Assembly (NCBI RefSeq): GCF_905475345.1
Contig: NC_066593.1
Location: 4,569,774-4,633,773 of the forward strand
Source of the DNA: Vespula vulgaris
Taxonomy: Eukaryota; Arthropoda; Insecta; Hymenoptera; Vespidae
Direction of reading: 5' to 3'
Length of the DNA stretch: 64,000 nucleotides
Shown: one piece after another, positions 1-12,403 of the stretch
Layout: the number at the start of each line of letters is the position of its first letter
How positions within the stretch are numbered: the first letter of the stretch is position 1
Program-made: the position numbers and the translations under genes
Notes under the pieces: model-generated
What the model saw: only the letters and a program-made list of their open reading frames with translations
Databases searched by the model: none
What the model was told of the DNA's origin: nothing

Positions 1-20
1 GAGAGAGAGAGAGAGAGAGA
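1..20. repeat. (GA)n microsatellite at window edge
   Basis: The window opens inside a pure GA dinucleotide run followed by a short A tract, so its true left end is not visible. Confidence 0.9.
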
Positions 21-25
21 AAAAA

Positions 26-1174
26 GAACTGTGCCAATTACGAGGACTTCGTACCCTACATAATTAATAAGATAATAATGAAGATACATACCTATCACCC
101 ATTTTCGCCCTTCGCCGGACGTGAAATAACGTTTTTTTTCTTTTTCTTTTTCTTTTTCTTTCTTTCTTTTTTTTTCAATAAAACGCCTTGTGGTTGAGAA
201 AAAGAGAAAATGGTTAGTAACACGTCCCTCCGGCAATGACTTCTGATTCGACTGGCTCTTACTCGGACTACGCAAGCAAGGATTACGGAATGTTGTAAAT
301 AAAAAAAAAAAAAAATGGTAAAACAAATAAGGGAAAAGGATTAACGAAGATCCCCGCGCGTTTACGCATTACTAACACCTTCGACGAATAAAGAAGTCAA
401 ACACTAACGCCTAATGATTTAACATTTGTATGTGTTAATTTATTGAAAAGAAAAGAAAAAATGATCCCGATCAATGGACGATCGAGATGCGAAATAAAAG
501 ATAAATAGAATTCAATTCGATAATTCGTATAACCTACTTCATTATCGCCTCCTACAAGTTTAAACGTAGAAAGAAAATAAGAAAGAAGAAAAGAGAGTTA
601 ACGAGAAGATGAACGCTAGATGGACGTTTTGGCGTTGAGAAAGTTATCCTCACAATCGAATGGTAAACATCGAAGGATAATCGATTAAAACTAATAGAAG
701 AAATAAATCGAACATTGTCATTTCTTGATTCAAAGATAACGCGATAAAATTTATTAGACAGTATCTCCATATTTTACGCAGGCTCTACAAAAACTTCTAT
801 ATCACAAAAAAACACGATTCTCTTTTTCCCACTCTCTTCCCTTTTTCTCCTTCCCTTCTTGTCGTTTTTTTTTTTTTTCATCACCTATTGTCGAAAATGG
901 AAGTTAAAAATAAAAAAAAAAGTGAAACGAGGAACGAAAGCACACGTAAGCATACATGTACCTACGCACGTACGTATGTTATACACACACCTACCTGTAT
1001 CTTTCCAGGGTAGTTTTTTTGCCGATTTCTCAGCGAGATGGCGCTACATTCGCCGGGCAGGTTTCACCCCCTACTAAAACGTAATCGCATTTCATTCCCT
1101 CGCGCTTCGCGCGATCGTACGCGCCGTTTATTCGGTGGCGCGTCGCAAAGCACCTTAAGGAAAGAGATAGACAT

Positions 1175-1217
<43 letters not shown>

Positions 1218-4200
1218 TGGATTTACGATTTGACGCCGACCGTTTGAACGGTCGTCGATTGCCGTGGTGGTTCTCCCAGGTGCTCGATCGCGAAAGAGAA
1301 TAAGAGAGAAAGAAAGAGAGAGAAAGAGAATAAGCGAGTAAGAGGAGAAGAGGGGTGAATGTGGGGTGGGGTGGTGGGGGGAAGAGTAAAAGTAAGGAGA
1401 AGGGAGAAATGGGAGAGGGGGGAAGGGAAGATAGAAGGAACGGAGGCGCGTACGCACGTATGGAAGGTGGAAGCCGAATGCCATATACGGTCACCTTTGT
1501 CAAAGCCCGGTTGTCGCCATATACAGGCAATGTTCGCGATGGCAGACACTTATATAGAATCCGACTTAAGAGTCAGGAATGCCGCTTTTTGTCGCGCCTT
1601 CTATACACGCCCGACGGTAATGGGGGGTAGAAAAGGTGACTCGGAAGCGATCGACGAAGAAGACGACGAAGAAGAAGAAGAGGACGACGACGTACGTTCG
1701 AAGCAGAAGCTACCGTTGGATGCTGCCGCTGGACCAGAAGCCGGCCGGCTACCGGCTACGCGCCCGCGCAATTTTCGTCCACTCTCATTGGTCCACCAGT
1801 CGATCCGGTTTATCCATAGAACCCCGTACCGGTGGTCCACTCTCTTTCTCTTTTTCTTTTTCTTTTTCTCTTATACAACTTGCCGTTGCTGTTACACACA
1901 CTCTCTCTCTATCTCCTTCTCTTTTTTTCTTTATTTCTCTTTCTATGTCGATCCCAATGCCGATACTAATGAATGCGTTCGGGGGTTTAACGAACGGCTA
2001 TCGGCCACGAGGTTTCTTCGTATGATGTTCCAGTTTGTAATTCTTTCGTGATATTTCGTTAAAAAGATTCCATCGGTTATGGGTTCTTGGAAGGGTATTT
2101 AAAAATTAAAAGATCCGATCGGGTATCGGATATCCGGGTGATATCATTTTTTGGGATAAACTGGAAGGATATTTTATCTCGACTTTTGCAAATTCATCCC
2201 CGATTTCGTTTACGATCGAGCATAGGGTCATATTTTAGATGTCTGTTGTTCCGATTAAATATGCAAGAAGTTTCCATTCGATACAAAAGTGGCTATTAGT
2301 CTTTTGTTTTAGGTCTTAAGAAACGCGATAAATTTCTCATATAAACCTTACCTCGTAAATAAACCTAATACATATACCATAATACATACCATAATACATA
2401 CTTATGTCAGATTCTATAATGAATAAGGTGGAATAACGATCGATACGAAGGATCGATCGAATATATGCGAATAGATAGATGTAGGTGTTAATAGTAAGGT
2501 ACGTTCTCCTAGTCACGTCATGATAAAAGTGAGCGAGGATAAAGATGAAAATCATCTAATAACAGCTTAACACAAGTCTTACAACGTTTCAACTTCCGAT
2601 CCTTGTATTTTTTATTTCTAATTTCTATATACCATTTTAACACTTCTCGTTTTCCATGAAATTCGGTTTTAAACTCTTATCTCTCGAAAATCGTGCACGA
2701 CGTGTTATCTTCACGATAGCATTATTAATTTATCTTAATTAAAAAAGAAAAAAAAAGACATGATTGATTACGCCGATAAAATTTGTGTTTCCTAAAAAGT
2801 TTTTCTAAAGGAGTAGCATGCGTGCCTGTTAGAAAAAAGAAAGAAATGATTTTATCTGGCAAAAAAGCAAAGTGCAAAGGGCGAAAAAAGAAAACGAGAA
2901 GAAAAAAGAAAAAACAGACGGAGAGAGAAAGAGAGAGAGAGAGAGACAGAAAGAGAATACGGTATAATAGACGAAGAAGAATGATATACGATGATGTTGA
3001 AGCGGAACGACGCTTGCCTATTACGAACAAACTCGCAAGGAATATAATCGCAGCTCGTGTTTTGTGGTTGCGGCGTAGGCACACGCTCGTATCGTTGCTC
3101 TGTCTGTATATGTATATATCTTAAGTGAGAAATCCACTTGCGTAACTTTTTCGGTAACCCTGACGTTTCCTTTCTTCTCCGATAAAAATAATAAATTTTG
3201 TCATTTAACTTTTATACGCAAATCTTCGAGTTTTGTCATCATCATTCGATGGTACAAATAAAGTACATAATAACTCCGTATCGACGAAAAAAATTAAATA
3301 CGATTCGATCGTGCATTATCAAACTCGAACAATTTGGAAGTTTAGAAGAACTTAAAGAAAGAAAAAAAAATTCGAATCATCCGTTCGTCGATTTGCGATC
3401 GATTATTGTCGTAAGGAGATCGATGTAGCTTTTTAAGTCAACTCACGACGAACGATCGTTTCTAAACATCAATCTCGCTCCATTTTCTAGTGGAAACAAT
3501 TCCCGAAGGATAAGACGAGGTACCGTCGTTCGCTTAAAATGTAAGTCGTAAATGATCGTCGCTCGCAAACGGTTGTACCATGTTCTTGAACTTATTGTGA
3601 GAGATGTTCGAAGATGGAATTATACAAGGAAAAAAAAAACAGAAAAAGGAGAAAGAAAGAAAGAAAGAAAACAATTAGAATTTTTTTTTCTTTTTTTTTT
3701 TCTTTTTCGTACATCTTAACAAGTCAAATATGTAACCTTTTCTTTCCGTCGATTCGACTCGTTAAAAATCCAGTACGGAAATGTGGGATACACGGAGTAA
3801 CGTCAGCGACGAATTCGTAACGCGTTAAGGAAGTGGTCCGATATTGGCGGTCGCACTGGTTCACTAAATTCCGCGGAACGGGACTCGGCGAACGTCCAGG
3901 AGACCCTCCGGAATAATAACTCGAACGAAAGCAGAAAGCGTAGTGGAATCCGGTCGAGTTAGTCGTTCGTTGTCACTTTAAATCTGTTTTACGTATAATT
4001 CGACATTTTGTTTTTCGTTGAGGTATTTTCAAATCGAACGAGCCTGATAATTATCGAACAATTAAGATAATATAATCAACGGTTTAAAACGTTTCACGGT
4101 GAATGTGTATCTATGAAAGAAAATCATAAGGTGGAGTGTATTCCTCGAAATCCTTCCCTCTCTTACTCTCACTCTCCTCGAGATCACCCACGATCCTTTC

Positions 4201-4285
4201 CGCTCATTACGAGCAGCGCGTAGCATCGAGCGGATCGACCGCGAGTTATCAAGCCTCGAACCACAACAAGTCGACTTCTTTTTTG

Positions 4286-4319
<34 letters not shown>

Positions 4320-5353
4320 CAGCTCGTCAAAGTCGAGAAAGACGAAGACGAAGACGAAGACGAAGACGAAGAAGAAGAAGAATAAGAAGAATAAGAAAAA
4401 AAAGAAAGAAGAAGTAGAGACTCCCAAGACGGAGTATAACCTCGAGAGAGGGATTCGGTTTGAGGCATACTCATCGTGAATTCTCGCGCGAGGGGTACGC
4501 GAAGGGAGGGCAGGAACGGTCGAGTCTATTTTTTCTCTATATAGTATAGGTAGTAGGTACGTGCATACGCGTATCTAACTATGTATATGTGTATGCGTGT
4601 AAGAAAGACCGCGTTGAAACGCATAGGTCGCCGTTTCCCCCCCCCCCCTGGTGTATCGTCGTAGCGCAGGCAAAAAGTATCTTCTAGCGGGGGAGAGAAA
4701 GTAGCGATGGAAACGTAGTACCGCGTAAATTTGTGAGAATCTCTTCTGGAAGCGCATTGCCGAGTTCAGACTGCGCGGATGGCCATATAAGGAGCGCGAA
4801 CAAGCTCGCGCATCTCTCCCCGCTAGGTAGAGCTTGGTTGGTTGCTTGCTGCTTGCTTGGTTTGTTCCTTGCTTCGTTGGTTGGTTCGTTCGCTGCTTCT
4901 TCCTCCGCTTGCTTCCTTCGTACCTAACGTACGTACTACATACATACGTGCGCGTTACGTACTCTACGTATTCGCTTCGTTCATCCTTCCTCCTCTTCCT
5001 TTTCGTCTTCCTGTTTCTTCCTTTTCCTTTTCTTCTTGCTTTTCGATAGTTCAAAGGAGAAAGAGAAAAATAGGAGTGCCTAACTAGAGAATAAAGAAAT
5101 ACCGAACTGTTACCACCGCGAAATCCTTCGGGCAAGAGGTCGGAGGTTGATCGATAGATGGCTTTTAAATCTAAGACGAACCGTAGATATTGTTGATCTA
5201 TCCTTTCCTTACGATACCATGATGAGAGTAGCGTAAATAAATCTTACGATTTCCCTGGAGGACGAACGCTACGTATGCTACGAGGGAAGAAGCTAAAACG
5301 TCGGTGGACGTCGAAGGTTCCGATGAGTGAAAGTATTTTGTTCGACGCTCGGT

Positions 5354-5390
<37 letters not shown>

Positions 5391-6134
5391 AATTCGTTTG
5401 GACGAGTCGCGTGTGGGTGGTTCTAGGTGTACACGTATGCGATATACTGAATGCAGAAATTTGTAGGTGTACTGTCGGACGTAGGTCAATGGATGTATAA
5501 AACGCTTTGCGTGGACGTTACAGAATTTTATTCGAAAATCTCATATTTCATTTCTCGTTTATTTGCACTGCTAAGTTCTCCTATCGATACGATACGATGC
5601 AACAACGTTCGAAACGATCGAAAGCAAGTATGTAAAATATCGAATAAGAAGGATAGAGAATGGAAGAGTTCCGGCTGAGTTTGGATATCTATTCGAACAA
5701 TATAGAAAAAAAGTCCTATTGAATGGCTCTAATCTTGCATCTTGTAGGTGCAAGCTTGCGAGGTATTTATTTTAAAGTGCATCGAATCCTCGACCTTTTC
5801 TTCATTACTCCCAAACTACCAACTGCCAATATCTGTTAGCTACATTTGAATTCATTTGCATTCTACGATTCCTTTGTTTTAAAGTTTATTGCGTACACGC
5901 GATTGGCGACTACTAAATTCTCATAAGTTTTTTACTTTACATTTTAGCGTTGCTTCAACGAGCTATTGTTACCGATCGAAACATAGTTTCTAAGGCTCGT
6001 TTCTATTTACAGACGTCTTTTACAGACGTTAAAGGGATACGGGAAATTTGCTTTGTCTGAACAATTTTATAGCGATTAATTGCAAGTGTATATATGGTTT
6101 GTATAATTATATAATTGTTTATTTGTTTTTACAG
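26..6134. other. non-coding region upstream of the first visible exon
   Basis: I see no convincing coding exon here. The stretch is probably intron and/or 5' region of the gene whose exon starts at 6135. It holds GC-richer patches (about 1030-1850 and 3780-5060) in otherwise AT-rich DNA, GA or CT tracts (about 1173-1216, 4288-4318, 5360-5388), an imperfect GACGAA repeat near 4340-4380 and a ten-base C run near 4638. Long open frames at 1030-1530, 1359-2051 and 4575-5135 are made of these low-complexity tracts and show no protein similarity that I recognise. Confidence 0.5.
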
Positions 6135-9100
6135 GAAGACGGAACGTCGCCTAGATCGGATGTCTGCGCAAACGAGAGCGACGGTGATACGAGCGACGGC
6201 GATTCACCGGTTTCGAAGGATCTCGCAAAGAATCATTCGGGTATAGATCCGATTATTTTATTACTACGTAATGTATGTATATCGTAACGAGATGTATTGA
6301 AATTTTATTCGTTGTCATCCACGGAATAAGAATTTTTAGCAATAATATCAATATCTCTATCAACGAGTACGAAGTACGTGAAACGTTACATCTAAATGTA
6401 AGTTCTCGCAGTGTCGTTTCCAATAGATCCGCTTCGATTTTTATCGATACACTCTCGCGAGATCGTACACTTATATGCGTTATATATTTGAATTTATAAG
6501 CAGTATACCTACAGCCGCGGAAATTTCCTTCCCACGTTCTCGATTTTACGCGTTACTCGTGCTGTCTATCCTACTGTATTTTTATCAATTTTATCCAGAT
6601 ATCGACGTCGCTAAATTTCACGAAGTTTCATGATAGACGAAATCAAAATTCCAATCGCGAGTTCTTGCGAATACTATACGCAGTAGTCACGAATCTCGGG
6701 TGTGTCGTTTAAAAGACATACCGCCGAGCGATATTAATGAAATAATCGCTAATGGATCGATTCCGTTTCAAGGACCAAGAGTACTTCTCGTAACGGATTA
6801 TAAATCTTGCGGTCTCGATTCGAGCGAATGGTCTCTCTACGTGAATGTCGCGAAAAATCTTACGTGCCACCGGAGAATAGATAAAACTCGACCGATATTC
6901 AAGCATAAACCTACAGAATCCAACCTACAGAATTTTCTTCGTGATAAAAAAAAAAATATTAGATACAATTCGTTAGTTTGACGTCGAGATCGTTTCCCTA
7001 TGAATTCGATCTTTGCAATTTATAGTAATCTCGTTTGATCGTCTCGTTTGATGATTGATCAAGTTACTTGAAAATTAAAGTTTCGTGGATCGAAATTTTA
7101 TACTCGCAACAGTGATTTTATTTTACAATGAAAAATTCTATTGCATTAGACTTTTCTTATTGACTCATACTCATTTAAACTAATCTATTCGAACTTTCGA
7201 ATGATCTTGCAGATACGTAAGTTTCCATCGTTAAATTTTAAAAACAAATATTTCCTCATCGATTTTTTTCGATACTATCGATAAGTGGATAACGCTAATC
7301 TTTCCGTGATTCTCCGTCGATTAACTTTTTACCCGAGAAATAAGAAGAGTTTCCACGTCAGAAAATAATAAGAAAAAAGTAAAGTACGGTACTATCATGA
7401 ACATTTCCTTGTTAAACCTAACAAGAATCGTTTAATTATTTCTCGAAAGAAACTTTCTTTCTGCACGGCACCTTTCTTTTTATGCGTTATTTAAGAACTT
7501 TAACATACGAAAAGAGGCTAAAGAAAGACTGAAAAAGTAAATAACTTCCTGCATTGTTAAAAAACGGTATTAACGGTTGGCAGGGGGCAAAAAAAGTTGA
7601 GAAAATACATTGTTCACTCGCACAATGTTCAACGTAAACGCACGTATAATGATATTATAAAGTCATCGCGTGACCATTGACAATTCTAAATGCGAATTAG
7701 TTTATTAGTTAACGACCGATATCTCGATGAAAGCGCGTGATTATTAGAGATCATCGGGAAGAAACCGTTTCTCGCGCGTGATTCTAGATTTGTCTTTTTT
7801 TCTTCTCTCTCTCTCTGTCTCTATCTCTATCTATCTATCTATCTCTCTCTTACATGATTTTCTGTCCTTCTCTCTTTCCTTCGCTACATCTTTCCTTTTC
7901 TCGCACGAAAGCGCGTGTCTCGTGCGAACCTCGTAAATTCAGATAACACTGCGTACACACACGCTTCATTATAAACGACAGAGAGAACGTACGTTCGCAT
8001 ATATCTCGACAAGGAAACTATCCCTAATATGTCGTGACACTTGAAAAGGGTCCCTAGCAATGTAATGAAAATGATATTAATTGCGTTATGAATTACGTTC
8101 CACTGCGGTAGGCCGCTAAGTGCGGACGCGCGATACCGGTAATTACACGACGTTATCGCACCTGTTAAATCAACGAGCCAAATAAAATCATTTTCCGCTT
8201 GTTTTACGCTCTTTTACAAGTATCATCGATGAATCATCGTACGGAAGAAAGCATAGATTCTTTTTTTTTCTTTTTTTTCAAGTAATTAAAAATTATAATT
8301 TATTTTATATCATTTTCATCGTCGACAGATATTTGACTTGTAAAATCGATCATAAAATTTCAAATATTTTACAACGAGCCTATAAAATGTTGAACGCATT
8401 TAAAATAAAAAGGAACTTTTTCAAGAATTTTCTTTTAGAGTCATATTACGAAGACGTTCTTGAAAAGATCGATAGAGAAAAAAAAAGGATAAAACTGGTC
8501 TATAATATTGTCAGGAATATCTTCAAATTCACTAAATTAAGGACATATATATGTATATATAGGAATCGTTTTGACGTCAAGAAATGTGTTTAAAAAAAAA
8601 AACCATTTCACGATACACGATGACGACGAGACGATGTCGTTTCTCTAACGATTTGCTTTTACCACTCCGAGTAGGAAACTTCGACGCAGAGTCAGAACGA
8701 ATATCTAAATTCTATAGGTACAGTATGTTTCATAAAGAATATAAAAACATATACCTATTCGTTAAACTTATATCCTTGTGATATTGCTCGATAGAAGCGA
8801 GAATTAAATTTCAGTGTTCTCGGTAAAGAAACAATTTCGATTAATAAATGTCGCATAGAGGCATAACTTTGTTAAAACATTGATATCTCTTACGTTGTCA
8901 AAGCTATTTGTAGAATTTTATTGTAAGAAAATTAACAGCGATACTTGGATGATCATTTTCACCAAACTGTCAAATCCATTTACACCCTTTATGAAACATC
9001 CTGTATTCACGTACGAAGGCTCAGGTTAAAGCCGATCGGAACGGTCGATATCAAAACGATCGAGATCGTAAATCCTAACGTGTTTTAGAAAGCCAACGAT

Positions 9101-11966
9101 GGCCGATGATGAATCGGAAAGGGAGGGAGAAAGGATCGAAGCGAAGGGCTGCCTAAGTGGCAGGATTATCCCCTGATTGGGTAACACCGATTTTTTCCCT
9201 CGTGGGCGTGTCTCGAATCTCTCGTCGAGTTGAGAGATCGACCGACGGCTCGTAAGACTGCCGTGTGGAAAATCGTTAGAACGAACGGCAGGTAGACAGG
9301 CTGGCAGTAGTCACTCACAGGTTCGTAGATAAAGAGAAAAGGAAAGAGAAATACAGAAAGAGAGAGAGGAGGGGGGAGGGGGAGGAGAGAAAGAGAAAGA
9401 GAAAAAGATAGGAGGATATCGTAAGAAAGGAGAAAAGAAGGAAAGAGAGAAAGAGTCGATGGTGCGGGGTGTGGGGGGAGATTGGGGAGGTATGTCGAAG
9501 GAAGAGTGGGAGAGAAAGAGATAAAAGAGAGGGGAAAAGAGAGAGGACACTTAAAATGCGAAAAGCGTGCGAGCGATGACGGGGTTATCCGTGTAGGGGA
9601 GTCCGTAAGGAGTCGTACGGTCCGCGATGACCAAACTAAGACGACAACGCGCTGCCTAACTGGGAAGTAGGATCCGGTCGAAAGCCGCGCTTCGATGCAG
9701 GTGTACACATAAATATCGATGCTAATGTACACCGAGTGGATGGCCATCCGATCGCCGCCGTGACGTTTCGCGCTTTTTCTACGTTTCCGCGCGCGCGCGA
9801 GCTCGCGAGAGTACTTACTCCCTAGGCGTAGATAGCTATGTATGTAGGTATACGTACCTATATATACGTCTAACTATTTACTTATCCCATTTATATACAA
9901 TGTACGTACGTATGTGTGCGTATATGAGTACCTAACCATCGTAGAAGGTGGAATTTTCGGAGGATTATTATCGAGATGAGTCGATCGAACGAGACGCGAC
10001 GGCCTTTGAGACGGCCTTTGGGACGGCCTTTCCACTCCGGTGGTCCAACGACCGAGAAAAGATTTACGGAACGACGCCGCGACGCGTTTTGTCAGTGATA
10101 TACACATCGAATCGAAGAAATTACCGTTCTAATTGCACCGCGAATGTAAGGAACCCACCGTTCTCCAATCGCTACCATTCTTCCTACGTTTTTGTTTTTA
10201 CATTCGCGAAATTCACTTTGAGGGCGAAACCGCGAAAAACGATACGACATTTGAAGGAGATTCGGGAGGAGGGAAGACTAAAGGGAGAAGATGAGAATTG
10301 GAAGAAATTCTTTTGTAACCCCTTAGTAATTCTTTACATTGAAAATCTTTTTCTGAAGGCTATTCGAACCATTCAAAAAAAATATTCTATTAAGGATCGT
10401 ACTTGGACGTCATTATTCTGAATAAGACGAGCACATATAAACGATACGAAATGATAGAAATTATTTGGATAGAAATATTTTATAACGGGCTATAATAACT
10501 CGTATGGATAATATAGTTATAGCGACACTCGAATTCAAACGGTATAATATCACGTCTTTTATCCTTCGTGCATATAAATTCGTCCTACGAAGATTGTTGT
10601 CGTATACGTGCGTACGTGCGTGCGTATACATATATATATATATTATCTACCGGTAGATATTTTTCTTTCCGTTCATTACCATTGAAAGTAGAAATTCATT
10701 TAATCGAAAGAGATTCTCTCGTAGCAATTTCACGATAGGTATGCGAATATACTAATCGAACTATGTCACATTAAAAATGTAAAAGGAAGGAGAAGAAGGA
10801 AGGAAGGAAGGAACTTATAAAAGTAACCAGTATCTAAGTCATCCCGATATGATAGATATGTAACCTACCAGGACGAACGTGTGAAAATGTTTTAAAGATT
10901 AACCTTCTGAAAGTGCAGCGATACTGCTTTCTCATTTTTATGGAAAATTCTGTGTCAATGGTAGAACAGATAGAACGCGAATGCAATTAAAAACTATCTG
11001 TGTATGTAAGATCGCCACGCTCGGTTGCAGGTGCACACATAAATATCCGATGCTAATGCAGCGAAGTGAATGCCATCCGATCGATCGATCGTTCGTTCGT
11101 TCGTTCGTTCGTTTCTTCGTTCGTCCGTCTTTTTCTTTCGTTTCCATTACGCACCGTGATAAGAGACGGTGGGTGATGATGAAATCTACTTCGTCGTACG
11201 AACAGTTCGCCCTTTTACGGCTAATCGAGAAAGCGAGGGAGGCCGGAGTCGCATTGTTTCGATATAATGCCATAGCGGGATTACAATAAAATTGACGCTA
11301 GCCCTTTTACGTGAAAAATAGAAAATTCGTGTAGAGGGTAAAATTGTTCTACGTATATGTTAGGCCTAAATTTTCTAAAACCACGATAATGTGAGAATGA
11401 TGACGCAACTAACTAACTAGACTCAAACTCCCTTCTAAAGTTATTATTATAAATCCTTATTAGGTCGGATTGATTGAGTCGAGAAGGATCTTGTTCGTGT
11501 GGATTTTGATATTAGGTATTTTCGCACGAAGAATATCTTCTTTTTACGTTCTAATACCATTTTTACATCCTCCCAAATACGATACTTATGTATCTATCTA
11601 ACTATCTATATGTGCGTGTAAAGTCGCGATCTGTATTCTATCGTTTCAGGAAATATACCTTCGTTCTCCGCTGGAATCATGTACCAGATGCCACAAAGTG
11701 TCATTTATTCGCCCAGTCCGGGTGTTTTACTCGGTATTGGACAAAACGGCCAGCCCGTACAAATTTCACAAGACGGAGGTAGGTTTTATCGGTCACCGGT
11801 TAATGTCATTTTCACGCCAGAAAAATGACGGAGAAAGATCATGGATCGTTCGTAAAAGAGCAATATAGATTCTTCATTATGAAGATGAAAAATTTATAGA
11901 TATCTATGTAAAAATATTTTATTCGCGTTTATACATTCATGTTCATATATTACTCATTCTCATTTT

Positions 11967-11997
<31 letters not shown>

Positions 11998-12403
11998 AAA
12001 AACAAAATTGAACTCTTACTTCACTATCTTTCCATAATATTCTCTTCGATGCAAGAAAGGATTCATTTCAAGAGATAGTAAAGTTAACAGAAGAAATCAA
12101 TACCGTTAGAATTGCACATCGAGCGACGTCTAATATCAAAGGATAAGAAACATTAGCGCCAAATTTAGGATAAGAACCATATCCTGTTTACATTTAGGTA
12201 CGACAACATCGGTTAATTCATCACAAGGAAATCAACCGTTCATCACGATACCGCTGAACGTGGCGATGAGTGCCGCTGGTCTCTCGTTGCCGGTATCCTC
12301 GAGAACGAGCTTGTCATCTCCGTCACCGAGATCACCGATTTCAGGGTCAGCATCTTCAGTTGCATGCGAGTTGCCCTCCGACCTCAGCAAGGACAGAGAG
12401 TGA
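6135..12403 (+). CDS. C-terminal three exons of an unrecognised Ser/Pro-rich protein (partial)
   Basis: Coding exons 6135-6240, 11650-11778 and 12198-12403 join in frame (acceptors CAG, CAG, TAG; donors GTATAG and GTAGGT; each junction falls inside a glycine codon) and give 146 residues ending in TGA. The first exon is acidic, with the repeat GDTSDGDSP. The second reads NIPSFSAGIMYQMP, then SVIYSPSPGVLLGIGQNGQ. The third is Thr/Ser/Pro-rich and contains PFITIPLNVAMSAAGLSLP and a run of SSPSPRSPIS, and ends LPSDLSKDRE. Earlier exons lie to the left, unseen or outside the window. The composition suits the disordered tail of a transcription or chromatin factor, but no domain is present and I do not assign a name. 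The matching phases of two junctions and the sensible protein text make the exons credible; the function is unknown. Confidence 0.6.
8721..9003. mobile_element. MITE, mariner/Tc1-like terminal inverted repeats with TA target duplication
   Basis: The 17-base left end CAGTATGTTTCATAAAG (8721-8737) is matched, with one mismatch, by the reverse complement of the right end CTTTATGAAACATCCTG (8987-9003). Weaker similarity continues inward. The element is flanked by TA on both sides (8719-8720 and 9004-9005), the target duplication of Tc1/mariner-type transposons. The 283-bp interior has no coding capacity for a transposase, so this is a non-autonomous element. Family assignment rests only on the TA duplication and the ends. 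Confidence 0.75.
9691..9754. repeat. copy 1 of a duplicated ~62-bp non-coding element
   Basis: This stretch matches 11021-11084 closely (shared core GCAGGTG, ACACATAAATAT, CGATGCTAATG, CCATCCGATCG) with a few substitutions and three one-base indels. The indels break any shared reading frame, so the conservation is not of protein. This copy contains the perfect 8-bp inverted arms GGTGTACA (9700-9707) and TGTACACC (9726-9733) around an 18-base loop, and a 12-base palindrome GGATGGCCATCC (9738-9749). Confidence 0.75.
9998..10033. repeat. 3 x 12-bp tandem repeat
   Basis: Three consecutive units of GACGGCCTTT followed by GA, GG and CC. It lies in the intron of the unrecognised gene. Confidence 0.8.
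11021..11084. repeat. copy 2 of a duplicated ~62-bp non-coding element
   Basis: Direct-orientation partner of 9691-9754, 1.33 kb downstream in the same intron. The inverted arms are less perfect here (GGTGCA against TGCAGC). It is followed by a GATC/GTTC simple repeat. Confidence 0.75.

Larger units (their letters stand above)
6241..11649 (+). other. large intron with GC-rich patches and repeats
   Basis: This is a 5.4-kb intron between two coding exons of the unrecognised gene. It contains a complex, non-repetitive block at about 7560-8240 that looks like a regulatory element, a MITE at 8721-9003, GA-rich DNA at about 9355-9560, a 3 x 12-bp tandem repeat at 9998-10033, two copies of a ~62-bp element (9691 and 11021), and a (GTTC)n run at about 11090-11117. 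The open frames at 8333-8593, 9166-9747 and 9948-10421 lack ATG starts at the listed end or protein similarity and are not called. Confidence 0.55.

Noticed and set aside
1030..1530. 166-residue minus-strand open frame
   Set aside because: Ser/Leu/Pro-rich translation of CT tracts; typical of a microsatellite read in one frame.
1359..2051. 230-residue plus-strand open frame
   Set aside because: Made of GA, GAC/GAA and CT simple sequence; no ATG at its opening in good context, no domain, and overlapping open frames on the other strand are of similar length.
6700..6981. 93-residue frame after the first visible exon
   Set aside because: Lies in the intron just after a good donor at 6241, opposite-strand frame also open, no similarity.
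8333..8593. 86-residue Lys-rich frame beside the MITE
   Set aside because: AT-rich chance frame; no transposase motif.
9948..10421. 157-residue plus-strand open frame
   Set aside because: Opens on GTG, contains the 12-bp tandem repeat, no similarity and no splice context linking it to the neighbouring exons.
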